Positions 52,442-60,462 of a DNA stretch of 64,000 nucleotides are shown here, one piece after another. Origin of the DNA: Ancylobacter polymorphus (GTDB lineage: Bacteria > Pseudomonadota > Alphaproteobacteria > Rhizobiales > Xanthobacteraceae); NCBI RefSeq assembly GCF_022836935.1, contig NZ_CP083243.1:1-64000 (forward strand), read 5' to 3'. A program made the position numbers and the translations under genes. The first letter of the stretch is position 1. Every line of letters begins with the position of its first letter. The notes under the pieces are model-generated. The model was not told the DNA's origin. It was given only the letters and a program-made list of their open reading frames with translations, and did not search any database.

Positions 52442-53469
52442 TGGCGAAACGTCCCGCAGGCAAGTCAATTCTCGCAAATTTTGGAGCCTTCTCCCAGCCG
52501 GAGGCGGAAGCTCCAGTTCCGTCTGGACCGAAGGATCCGTCGACGCCGCCGGTGCAACCGGTCGCGCGTGTCGGCGCGGGGGTAATTGGTGCAACACAGC
52601 GATCTTTGACGGAGCTGCGAGAAGAGCGCGACAATCTGCGTGCGCTTGTCGAGGCCGGTGGAGGCTCGGAACTCGATCCAAATTTGATCGATCCATCGCC
52701 GTTCCCGGACAGGCTACCCGATGACAACGAGACCCCGTTCGAGGCTCTGAAGAAGCTGATCCAGGACGAGGGCCAAAAGGTCCCGATTCAGGTTCGACGG
52801 CATCCTGTCTCCGAAGGCCGCTACCAGGTTGTCTACGGGCATCGCCGTTGGCGGGCGGCATCGGAGCTTGGCATCAAAGTCAAAGCGACGATTCTGTCAT
52901 TGTCGGACAGCGAGCTTGTCGTGGCGCAGGGCATAGAGAATGCCGCGCGGCAAGACCTGAGCTGGATCGAGCGCGCGCTGTTCGCGTGGCGAATGGATGG
53001 GGCCGGCATCAAGGCACGGGATATCCGAGCGGCGTTGTCGATTGATGATCCTGAATTGGCGCGCATGAGATCCGTTTGCCGTGCGATTCCCGTGGACGTG
53101 ATCGAGGCGATCGGCCGCGCGCCGAAGGTCGGCCGGCCACGATGGATCTCGCTGGCGTCGGCCCTTGGTGAAGACCCGTCGGCGCTGGCTCGGGTGCGCG
53201 AAACCTTGTCAGCTGACAAGGTTTCGGGACAGCCGTCGGATGAGAGGTTCAAGCACGCTCTCGCTGCGCTGAAGAAGCCTGCGAGCCGAACGCGGACTCA
53301 TGTCGAGATCAAAGCCCCATCCGGACAGGTTGTCGGAAAGGCGACCTTCTCCATGGGCGATATCAAGCTTGCGGTCGCGACGGAGTATGCGCCGGCGTTC
53401 AGCGACTTCGTCGAGGAGGAGCTGCCGGCGCTTTTGGAGCGTTTTTTTGCCCGCGAGGGCGGAGGATGA
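52441..53469 (+). CDS. repB: RepB, ParB-type centromere-binding protein
   Basis: A 342-residue RepB. The ParB core is PFEALKKLIQDEGQKVPIQVRRHPVSEGRYQVVYGHRRWRAASELGIKVKA (GHRRW box), then VVAQGIENAARQDLSWIERALFAWRM, and the helix-turn-helix GIKARDIRAALSIDDPELARM. A 24-bp perfect palindrome with the parS core lies inside the coding sequence at 53201-53224, encoding part of RETLSADKVSG. It binds parS and couples it to RepA. Confidence 0.96.
   Translation: MAKRPAGKSILANFGAFSQPEAEAPVPSGPKDPSTPPVQPVARVGAGVIGATQRSLTELREERDNLRALVEAGGGSELDPNLIDPSPFPDRLPDDNETPFEALKKLIQDEGQKVPIQVRRHPVSEGRYQVVYGHRRWRAASELGIKVKATILSLSDSELVVAQGIENAARQDLSWIERALFAWRMDGAGIKARDIRAALSIDDPELARMRSVCRAIPVDVIEAIGRAPKVGRPRWISLASALGEDPSALARVRETLSADKVSGQPSDERFKHALAALKKPASRTRTHVEIKAPSGQVVGKATFSMGDIKLAVATEYAPAFSDFVEEELPALLERFFAREGGG
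53201..53224. promoter_or_regulatory. parS: parS site 1, inside repB
   Basis: A perfect 24-bp palindrome centred on CTTGTCAGCTGACAAG (53205-53220), extended by AAAC/GTTT. It resembles the repABC parS consensus GTTNNCNGCNGNNAAC in length and central CAGCTG. It is duplicated after repB. Confidence 0.8.
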
Positions 53470-53486
53470 TTTCGGCGTGGAGCGAA

Positions 53487-53508
53487 AACCTTGTCAGCTG
53501 ACAAGGTT
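53487..53508. promoter_or_regulatory. parS: parS site 2, repB-repC intergenic
   Basis: A perfect 22-bp palindrome with the same CTTGTCAGCTGACAAG core and AACC/GGTT flanks, 17 bp after the repB stop. Both copies probably serve RepB. Confidence 0.8.
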
Positions 53509-53581
53509 GAGCGATGCGTTGGGAGGGTGGCGGCCTCGGCCTCACCGGACAGGTGCAACAAACGAAGAGGTAGCATGCGGT

Positions 53582-53635
53582 AAAAAGAAAGGCCCCCGAA
53601 ACAGCGTCCCGGAAGCCTCTCTCGTTCGTTTGGCG
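53582..53635 (-). ncRNA. antisense ctRNA controlling repC (incompatibility RNA)
   Basis: On the minus strand of the repB-repC gap a promoter is visible: TTGACT (53670-53665), 17-nt spacer, GATTCT (53647-53642), giving a start near 53635. A terminator follows, with stem GGCTTCCG/CGGGGGCC and then TTTCTTTTT ending about 53582. The predicted RNA is about 54 nt. repABC plasmids use such an RNA to limit RepC translation and determine incompatibility. Exact ends are inferred. Confidence 0.75.
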
Positions 53636-53743
53636 ACAACGAGAATCTCACTTCCGCGAATCACAGTCAAGAGTCTCCGAGAGGAGATTGGGCGCCGTTT
53701 TGGTGAGCGCTTTCGCTTTGCCTAAAAGCTGAAAGGCAGAACC

Positions 53744-55093
53744 ATGACGGAATACATTGCGACGACGCCCTTTGGGCGGCGAACGATGACACTTGGCCAG
53801 ATTGCGAGCCAGGTGAAGGCACGCACGGCGCCGAAGGATGCCGTCGTCCATAAGTGGCAGACCTTCCAACATATCCGCGAGGCCCGTGACCTCGTCGGAG
53901 CAACGGATCGCGCGCTGGCGATCCTGAATGCCCTGTTGTCGTTCCATCAGGAGACGGCACTCACCGGCGATAGCGATTTCGTCGTCTGGCCGTCGAACGA
54001 GCAGCTGATGGCGCGCGCCAACGGCATGCCACCGACGACCCTTCGCCGGCATCTCGGCATTCTCGTCGAGTGTGGGCTGATCATTCGAAGGGATAGTCCG
54101 AACGGGAAGCGCTACGCCCGGAAGGGGCGGGGAGGTCAGATCGAACAGGCGTTCGGCTTCGATCTCTCGCCGATCGTCGCGCGCGCAGCCGAGTTCAAGG
54201 ACCTGGCGGAAGCCGTGCAGGCCGAGAAGCGGGCCTTCCGCGTGGCAAAGGAGAGGCTGACGCTCCTGCGCCGGGATATCGTCAAGATGATCGACACCGG
54301 CATCGAGGAAAGCGTGCCGGGCAATTGGGGCAGGGTGCAGCAGAGCTATCAGGCGGTAATGAACCGTTTACCACGTTCGGCCCCACGGCAGATCGTGGAG
54401 AGCGTCTGCGAGGAGCTCGAGGCGCTCTGGCGGGACATCCGTGACGTACTGGAATCATTTGCAGATTCCCAGAATATGGACGCCAATGAGTCCCATTCTG
54501 GTCGCCACATACAGAATTCAAATCCAGACTCCCTCTCTGAATCTGAAAATGGCTTTCGAGAGAAGAAAGAAGCGGGCGGCAGCGCCGAGGAAAACGACAA
54601 GCTGCGGAGCTTGCCGAGGCGTGACCTGCCATTGGGGATCGTGCTGGACGCCTGCTCGAACCTGCGTGAGCTCGCCCAGGGCGGTGAAATCCGCCACTGG
54701 CGCGATTTTCTGGCCGCCGCGGAGCTTGCCCGGCCGATGCTGGGGATCAGCCCGAGCGCCTGGAGGGAGGCGCGCGAGGTACTTGGCGAGCAACAGGCCG
54801 GGATCACGCTGGCGGCGATGTATCAGCGCGCCGACCAGATCAACAGCGCCGGCGGCTACCTGCGCAGCCTGACGGAGCGGGCCCGGGCCGGCAAATTCTC
54901 CACCTGGCCGATGGTCATGGCGTTGCTGCGCGCGAAGCTCGATGCCTCGAAACCGCCTGCGGCACGGCCGGAAGCCGCCGACGAGCCCAGCAGACCGCGG
55001 CAACAGGGTGGTTCTGGCGGCGTCCTGGCGAGCTCCGAGCTCCGGAAGCTTTTGGAAAAGCGGCCGAAGGATCCAAGCCGTGGGTGGGAATGA
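53744..55093 (+). CDS. repC: RepC, replication initiator
   Basis: A 449-residue RepC, essential for replication of repABC plasmids. The N-terminal part holds typical blocks (GRRTMTLGQIASQVKART, RDLVGATDRALAILNALLSFHQET, FVVWPSNEQLMARANGMPPTTLRRHLGILVECGLIIRRDSPNGKRYARKG, a winged helix). The C-terminal domain has LPLGIVLDACSNLREL and GISPSAWREAREVLGEQQAGITLAAMYQRADQINSAGGYLRSLTERARAGKFS. An AT-richer stretch inside the gene (about 54440-54570) is where oriV of repABC plasmids normally lies. Confidence 0.96.
   Translation: MTEYIATTPFGRRTMTLGQIASQVKARTAPKDAVVHKWQTFQHIREARDLVGATDRALAILNALLSFHQETALTGDSDFVVWPSNEQLMARANGMPPTTLRRHLGILVECGLIIRRDSPNGKRYARKGRGGQIEQAFGFDLSPIVARAAEFKDLAEAVQAEKRAFRVAKERLTLLRRDIVKMIDTGIEESVPGNWGRVQQSYQAVMNRLPRSAPRQIVESVCEELEALWRDIRDVLESFADSQNMDANESHSGRHIQNSNPDSLSESENGFREKKEAGGSAEENDKLRSLPRRDLPLGIVLDACSNLRELAQGGEIRHWRDFLAAAELARPMLGISPSAWREAREVLGEQQAGITLAAMYQRADQINSAGGYLRSLTERARAGKFSTWPMVMALLRAKLDASKPPAARPEAADEPSRPRQQGGSGGVLASSELRKLLEKRPKDPSRGWE
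54440..54570. other. oriV: candidate oriV within repC
   Basis: This is visibly the most AT-rich part of the rep region and encodes the variable linker between the two RepC domains (residues about 233-275). In characterised repABC plasmids the origin maps to such an AT-rich block in repC. Location is by analogy. Confidence 0.5.
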
Positions 55094-55153
55094 CTCTGTC
55101 AGCGGATACGACTCAGCTAGGCTTTTCAGGGGAATGCGAAAGGGGAGGGCGAT

Positions 55154-55771
55154 TTGACCGGAATTTCAACATCGGTTGGCGCCGCGATCGCGGCAGCCCT
55201 TGATCGCGCCGAGCAATTACGCAGCCTCGGCGATCGCCCGGCTCGCGTTCGGATCATGACGATCTTTGGGGATGATCGGTCGGGTCTGACCATTCACGCC
55301 AGCATCAGGTCCAACACACCCGCGGAACTCCGTGCGCAGCACGGGCTCGGAACGAGGTGCATTCCGTGGGACGAGCTGGATGCCCGCGCGGGCGAGCTCG
55401 TCGGCCTCGTCGACGCCGTCGTCGGAGAGGTGACGCTCGCGGTGAAGAACGCCCCTCCGGCCGAACGGCCAAGCCGGTCACAAGGCGACGTCGAGATCGA
55501 CAAATTCGGCAGCCTGATCGATCAATTTGGCCGTACCCTGACGCACTCGGCGATGGCCGTTCTGAAGGATGATCAGAACCCGAGAATGTCCGCCGACGTG
55601 GGAAGCGAAGCCACCATGGTCGCTGCGCTCAAACTGGCGGCATTGGCGGCCTTCACCGCGAACGTCAGCGCGAGCGACGCCCAGGATGAGCTCCGCCTCG
55701 CGATCGGCGACGTGATGAGTAAGGCGAGCGCGTCGCCGGAGCTCTCCGGGCGGCCGCCGCTGAATTCCTGA
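55154..55771 (+). CDS. hypothetical protein downstream of repC
   Basis: A 205-residue protein starting at TTG (55154) with a strong AGGGGAGG SD. The sequence TGISTSVGAAIAAALDRAEQLRSLGDRPARVRIMTIFGDD... is alpha/beta with an Ala-rich C-terminus (EATMVAALKLAALAAFTANVSASDAQDELRLAIGDVM). No family is recognised. It lies 60 nt after repC and may belong to the same transcript. Confidence 0.65.
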   Translation: MTGISTSVGAAIAAALDRAEQLRSLGDRPARVRIMTIFGDDRSGLTIHASIRSNTPAELRAQHGLGTRCIPWDELDARAGELVGLVDAVVGEVTLAVKNAPPAERPSRSQGDVEIDKFGSLIDQFGRTLTHSAMAVLKDDQNPRMSADVGSEATMVAALKLAALAAFTANVSASDAQDELRLAIGDVMSKASASPELSGRPPLNS

Positions 55772-55786
55772 GCGGGGAGGGCAGGG

Positions 55787-56869
55787 TCAGAGGCCCGCGG
55801 CCTTGGTGAGGTTCACCCGGAAGCGGTCGCGCCGGCGTTGGTAGCGGCGGGTCATTTCCGCGCTGGCATGGCCGAGCTGCTTCTGGACGTAACGCTCGTC
55901 GACCTCGGCCGAGGAGGCGAGGCCTGCGCGTAGCGAATGGCCGGCGAATTTCTGCTCCCGCTCGCCCTCTGTGAGCTCGCCCCTGATCCCGGCCGCGAGC
56001 GCGGTCCGCTTGACCAGCCGCGCCACCTGCTTGTCGGTCAAACGATCTGGGCCGACGTTCTTGCCTTGGCCGGTCACGCGCCGAAACAGGGGGCCGTGGC
56101 CGATCTTCGCCAGCTTCAGCCAGGTTTCGAGCGCCGCGACAGGGCAGGTCGCGTCCGACGAGCCGCGCCCGATCTCGACCTCACGCCAGCCGTTTTTGCC
56201 GCGCAGCGTGACGATCATGCCCTTCTTGAGAATCTCGATCCATCCGCCACCATCCTCGGTGTCGTCGCGATGGAGGTCGAGGCCGACGACCTCGGATCGG
56301 CGCAGGCCACCGGCGAAACCCAGCAACAGCATGGCGCGGTCGCGTAGCCCCCGTAGCGACGCGCGATCGAGCGTCTCCAGCATGGCGATGACGTTTTCAG
56401 GCAGGACCGCCTCCTTCTGGCGGGGCGGGGCGGCATGGGTGTTGCGGATGCCCGCCAGGACCGTGGCGATGTGCCGATCCTTGCGATCGAGCGGGGTGCC
56501 GCGCTGCGCATAGTTCCAGGTCAGCGCCGACAGACGTCTTTCGATCGTCGCCACCGAATTCGGCTTGCGGTCGGCCGTGGCGGCGCCGGAGGCGCAGGCG
56601 GTGATGTAGAGGCCGACGACCTGAGGGGAGGGCGGGATCACCTCGAGCCCCTGGCGCCGACACCACCCCGAAAAGTGCCGCCAATCGGAGCCGTAGGCCT
56701 TGCGGGTGTTCGCCGAGCTCGCGGCATCGACATAGTCGCGGGCGCGGTCGGCGAGCTTCTCGAGATGAGCCGGCAGCGCGGAGGATGACGCTGTGTCCGA
56801 AACAGCCGGGAGAGGGGAGGGGGAGTCCCCTCCGATCCGGTTGTCTTCGCCGATCGGCCCTGCGGTCAT
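55787..56869 (-). CDS. tyrosine recombinase / site-specific integrase
   Basis: A 360-residue XerC/phage-type recombinase starting MTAGPIGEDNRIGGD, with GGAGGTAAATTG as SD. The N-terminal SAM-like domain is EKLADRARDYVDAASSANTRKAYGSDWRHFSGWC. The catalytic residues are complete: Arg in GFAGGLRRSEV, Lys in LRGKNGWREVE, HSLR in FAGHSLRAGLAS, His in LGHASAEM and Tyr in TRRYQRR. It converges with the gene at 55154. It could resolve plasmid multimers or be left from an integrative element; no att site was identified. Confidence 0.92.
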   Translation of the reverse strand: MTAGPIGEDNRIGGDSPSPLPAVSDTASSSALPAHLEKLADRARDYVDAASSANTRKAYGSDWRHFSGWCRRQGLEVIPPSPQVVGLYITACASGAATADRKPNSVATIERRLSALTWNYAQRGTPLDRKDRHIATVLAGIRNTHAAPPRQKEAVLPENVIAMLETLDRASLRGLRDRAMLLLGFAGGLRRSEVVGLDLHRDDTEDGGGWIEILKKGMIVTLRGKNGWREVEIGRGSSDATCPVAALETWLKLAKIGHGPLFRRVTGQGKNVGPDRLTDKQVARLVKRTALAAGIRGELTEGEREQKFAGHSLRAGLASSAEVDERYVQKQLGHASAEMTRRYQRRRDRFRVNLTKAAGL

Positions 56870-56946
56870 CAATTTACCTCCGTGGCGCGCAACTGTTAGT
56901 GGTGGTTGGCCTTGACGATACAATCCGCTTTCGGGAGTCACCCAAC

Positions 56947-57498
56947 ATGGACACGCGCCGCTATGAATTGGTGTTCGACGCCGAATTCTCCCTCGTCTAC
57001 CTCGTGGGCGAACCGCCCGAAGCGGGCACGTTGCCGGCCGAGCTGACCTATGCCGAAAGCCTGCGCATGTTCGGTTCTGGCGACGGCGCCGTGACGATCT
57101 TCACGGCGCGGGAATGGGACGTCCCCTTCACCGTCGAGATCTCCGAGAGCGCGCCATCCGAGGATTCTGACTGTTGGGAGCACGTTGTCGAAGCGGGAAT
57201 CCGCGTCGGCACAGACGGCCTGCGTCACGGAAGCGACGGGGTCTCCGAATTCAAGGAGGCGAAGCGCTTCGACCTTGAGCCCGGCTCCTATCGGGTCCGC
57301 GTCTCCTACGGCGGCTTGAGGGTGATGGAGGAAGGGGAAGCCGAGCTCGACGATGATCGCTATCGGATTCAGCTTTGGCCCGGCCCGCCAAGCGAACCCG
57401 CGGTGCTGAAGCAGATGGACCCGGCGATCGCGGCCTCGATGCCGTACCCGGAGATGCATGGGCACTTTGTGGAACGAGGCCTTATCCCGAAGGCCTAG
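56947..57498 (+). CDS. hypothetical protein (183 aa)
   Basis: An acidic, beta-rich 183-residue protein, MDTRRYELVFDAEFSLVYLVGEPPEAG... The repeating strand pattern (GAVTIFTAREWDVPFTVEIS; GSYRVRVSYGGLRVMEEGEAELDDDRYRIQLWPG) suggests a single beta-sandwich domain. It resembles small proteins annotated as competence- or immunity-like in other genomes, but I cannot name the family. It diverges from the recombinase gene. The TniABQ transposon begins about 320 nt after its end. Confidence 0.68.
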   Translation: MDTRRYELVFDAEFSLVYLVGEPPEAGTLPAELTYAESLRMFGSGDGAVTIFTAREWDVPFTVEISESAPSEDSDCWEHVVEAGIRVGTDGLRHGSDGVSEFKEAKRFDLEPGSYRVRVSYGGLRVMEEGEAELDDDRYRIQLWPGPPSEPAVLKQMDPAIAASMPYPEMHGHFVERGLIPKA

Positions 57499-57814
57499 CG
57501 TCGCTGACCTCGCTTGGCGATGTCCGCCGGCCGAGAGCACCACGGCAACGCGCTCGCGGGACCTGATGACCACCCGGCGGTCCGGGCCCAGCACCTTCGT
57601 GCCGGCGTCCGGAAGATCGCTGTCGTCGTCGGCCGAGGCGTCGCCACCTTCCATCGCGTTCCGCCTTCCTTTTCCAGCATCCGGCGCCGCCGGAATGGCA
57701 CGGGGATTCTGGCGCTGCTGACGCGCAAATCGCGCCTCCGGCCGGGCTGAGGGCCGCCGAATCGCGTGTCGCACTGCTCTTTTCCCCGGATTCCATTTGA
57801 TTGATTTTTAACAT
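57499..57814. other. no supported gene
   Basis: About 316 nt between the 183-aa gene and the transposon. Open frames exist on the minus strand (for example from an ATG at 57654, MEGGDASADDDSDLPDAG...) but run out of protein-like sequence when they enter the 183-aa gene. It could be the 5' end of a gene cut by a rearrangement. Confidence 0.3.
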
Positions 57815-57830
57815 GTTCGGCTCACCCTAA

Positions 57831-57885
57831 TTCGGTGGATTCAGCCTTGTTCGTTGGAATCTTAGCCTTGATCGCTGGATCAAGG
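57831..57885 (+). repeat. left-end transposase binding repeats
   Basis: Three direct repeats with consensus TCGxTGGAaTC and, in the first two, AGCCTTG after it, spaced 19-21 bp, ending 20 bp before tniA. Tn7-like and Tn5053-like elements have such arrays for TnsB/TniA binding. Confidence 0.65.
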
Positions 57886-57904
57886 CGAGTGCGGAGGTCG
57901 ACAC

Positions 57905-59548
57905 GTGCCGTGCGACCAGGACAAGCTCGCGATCGATGATAGCCGGTGGCAGGTCGCGGTCGCCCGAGAGGCGGTCATCCGGCCACTGATCAACGCCGGG
58001 CAATTGTCGCCGATCGATGTCGCGACGGCGTGCCGTATCCTCGGATTACGCCGAAGCCGGCTGTACGCGCTGATCGAGCAGTACCGCAGCGCGCCGGTGA
58101 CGAGTTCGCTGGCCGCGGCGCGACCTGGTCCAAAGAAAGGAGCCCGGCGCCTCGCCGTCGAGGTCGAGGCGGCCATCGAGGAGGCGATCCGCGACAAGTA
58201 TCTCACCCGGCAAAAAGCGTCCGTCAGCACGCTTCATGACCACATCCGGCATCTTTGTCGTGAACGCGGGCTGGACATTCCGTCCTGGAAAGCCGTTCGA
58301 GCCCGTGTCGAGCAGATCGACCGCTTCAAGCTTGTCCGCCAGCGTGAAGGCAACAAGGCCGCCAGAGATCGGCTCAGACCGGTTCCGGAGGAATACCGTG
58401 CCGATCACGCACTCCAGATCGTCCAGATCGATCACACGCGCGTCGATCTCTTCGTGGTGGACACGATCTACCGCCTGCCGATCCAGCGGCCATGGCTGAC
58501 GCTCGCGATCGACGTAGCAAGCCGCATCGTGGTGGGCTTTTATCTGAGCCTCGAGGCGCCGTCGTCGGCATCGGTCGCCCTGGCCATACATCATGCGGTG
58601 ATGCCAAAGGCGGAGTGGCTCCTGGCGCGCGGCATCGAGCTCGATTGGCCTGTGTCGGGCCTGCCGGACATCATCCACGTCGACAATGCGCGCGAATTCC
58701 GCGCCCGGGCGCTGGCCCGTGGAGCTGCCGAGTACGGCATCTCGCTGCTCCACCGGCCTGTGGCGACCCCGCACTATGGCGGCCACATCGAGCGGCTGAT
58801 CGGCACCATGATGGGAGCGGTCCATATGCTCCCCGGTACTACGTTCAGCTCCATTTCAGAGCGCGGCGACTACGATCCCGAGCGTCACGCGGTCATGACG
58901 ATCGAGGAGCTCGAGCGCTGGCTGACGCTCGAAATCGTCGGCCGCTACCACAACGAGGTCCACAGCAGCCTGCAGATGCCTCCGAATGCCGCCTGGCGGG
59001 AGGCTCTCGATCGTCGCCGCGCGCCGTTCCGGCACCCGCATGATGATCAACAGTTCTTCTACGACTTCCTGCCGTTCGAGGAGCGCAGCATCCGTCGGGA
59101 TGGCGTGCACATCTTCGGCCTGCGCTACTGGGATGACGTTCTGAGCCCTTGGGCAGGTCGGCTCGATCGACAGCTGCGGGTCAAGTATGATCCCCGTGAC
59201 CTGTCCTGCGTGTTCGTCGAGGGTCCCGACGGCGCCCATTGGCCGATCCGGTATGCGGACCTGCGCCGGCCGCGTATCACGCTCGGCGAGCACCGGCTGG
59301 CCCAGGCGGCCTTGCGGCAGCGCGGTGTGCGGCTCACCGACGAGCAACTCATCTTCGACACGGTCGAGGCCCAGCGCGAGCTGCTGGAGACCTCGGCATC
59401 GATCACGAAATCCGCACGTCGTCAGGTCGCGCGGCGGGCGAGATCGCTCAACGCCGCAGATCAGGGCGCCGCGGCGGAGGTCGTCGCGCCCGGCACCAAG
59501 GACGAACCGGAGACTTTGCCCGTTCTGGCGGTCGAGGAATGGTCATGA
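57905..59548 (+). CDS. tniA: TniA, DDE transposase
   Basis: A 547-residue Mu/TnsB-type transposase. The N-terminal region holds helix-turn-helix domains (LSPIDVATACRILGLRRSRLYALIEQY; DKYLTRQKASVSTLHDHIRHLCRERGL). The RNase H-like catalytic core has D176 (VQIDHTRVD), D260 (HVDNAREF) and E296 (GGHIERLIG), with 35 residues between the last two. A beta-barrel region (RYWDDVLSPWAGRLDRQLRVKYDPRDLSCVFVEGP) follows. The start is GTG. It catalyses strand transfer together with TniB and TniQ and ends in an ATGA overlap with tniB. Confidence 0.95.
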   Translation: MPCDQDKLAIDDSRWQVAVAREAVIRPLINAGQLSPIDVATACRILGLRRSRLYALIEQYRSAPVTSSLAAARPGPKKGARRLAVEVEAAIEEAIRDKYLTRQKASVSTLHDHIRHLCRERGLDIPSWKAVRARVEQIDRFKLVRQREGNKAARDRLRPVPEEYRADHALQIVQIDHTRVDLFVVDTIYRLPIQRPWLTLAIDVASRIVVGFYLSLEAPSSASVALAIHHAVMPKAEWLLARGIELDWPVSGLPDIIHVDNAREFRARALARGAAEYGISLLHRPVATPHYGGHIERLIGTMMGAVHMLPGTTFSSISERGDYDPERHAVMTIEELERWLTLEIVGRYHNEVHSSLQMPPNAAWREALDRRRAPFRHPHDDQQFFYDFLPFEERSIRRDGVHIFGLRYWDDVLSPWAGRLDRQLRVKYDPRDLSCVFVEGPDGAHWPIRYADLRRPRITLGEHRLAQAALRQRGVRLTDEQLIFDTVEAQRELLETSASITKSARRQVARRARSLNAADQGAAAEVVAPGTKDEPETLPVLAVEEWS

Positions 59549-60462
59549 CCGACTACGCCCACCTCCTGCCGGCCTATCGCCACCAGGCCGCTCTGGCGGA
59601 TGCGGAGCGGATCGCCTGGATCCGAGCGGATCGGTGGCTTGACCTCGATCAGGCACGGGCCGCGCTCAGCCGCCTCGAGGACCTTTTAGTCTATCCGCCC
59701 CGCGATCGCATGCCGTGCCTGCTGCTCTATGGCGACACCGGCATGGGCAAGACCAAGATCATCCGCAAGTTCCTGCGCGACCATCCCGCCTGTTTCGACC
59801 AGGGCACGGGCGTGACCACCATGCCGGTCGTCGCCATGCAGATGCCGGCCGAGCCGATCGAACGGGACATCTACAGTGAGCTGCTCACGGCGCTCGGGGC
59901 GCCCGGGCCTGCGGACGGGGCGACCCACCGGCAGAAGGAAGTCTGCCGCCGGCTGCTGCGCAGCATGGGCGCCCGCATGCTGATCATCGATGAGATCCAC
60001 GCCATGCTCGCCGGCAGCTTCCGGCAACAGCGGGTCTTTCTGAACGCCATCCGGTTTCTGGCCAACGATCTCAGGATTCCTCTGGTTTGCGCGGGGACGG
60101 ACCTCGCGCGCCAGGCGCTGTTGACCGATCCGCAGCTGGCAGAGCGGTTCGAAGCCCTCCACCTGCGGCACTGGAAGAATAACGCCCGCCTCGCGCAGTT
60201 GCTGGCGAGCCTGGCGACGATCCTGCCGCTGCGCCGGCCCTCGAACCTGGCGGCGCCGGCGATCCGTACCCGCGTGCTCGACCTCACCGATGGCGTCACG
60301 GTGCGGATCTTCCGCCTGATCGAGACGGTTGCGGTCGAGGCGATCCGCTCCGGCGCCGAATGTATCACCATGGACAGTTTCCAGACCGAGGAACTGGTGC
60401 TGCCGCTCGTCACGATGACGCGCAAGGTCGAGGCGCGCCTTCAGCCGCGGGCCGGCCGATGA
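59545..60462 (+). CDS. tniB: TniB, AAA ATPase transposition regulator
   Basis: A 305-residue AAA+ protein of the TniB/TnsC family. Walker A is LLLYGDTGMGKTKIIRKF, Walker B is MLIIDEIHAML, and a sensor region is VCAGTDLARQAL. It binds target DNA and activates TniA. I take the ATG at 59545, inside the tniA stop; an ATG 6 nt earlier is the alternative. It overlaps tniQ by 4 nt. Confidence 0.95.
   Translation: MTDYAHLLPAYRHQAALADAERIAWIRADRWLDLDQARAALSRLEDLLVYPPRDRMPCLLLYGDTGMGKTKIIRKFLRDHPACFDQGTGVTTMPVVAMQMPAEPIERDIYSELLTALGAPGPADGATHRQKEVCRRLLRSMGARMLIIDEIHAMLAGSFRQQRVFLNAIRFLANDLRIPLVCAGTDLARQALLTDPQLAERFEALHLRHWKNNARLAQLLASLATILPLRRPSNLAAPAIRTRVLDLTDGVTVRIFRLIETVAVEAIRSGAECITMDSFQTEELVLPLVTMTRKVEARLQPRAGR

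Noticed and set aside
57482..57814. Small minus-strand ORF beside the transposon
   Set aside because: It continues into antisense of the 183-aa gene and has no recognisable domain; kept only as a possible gene remnant.
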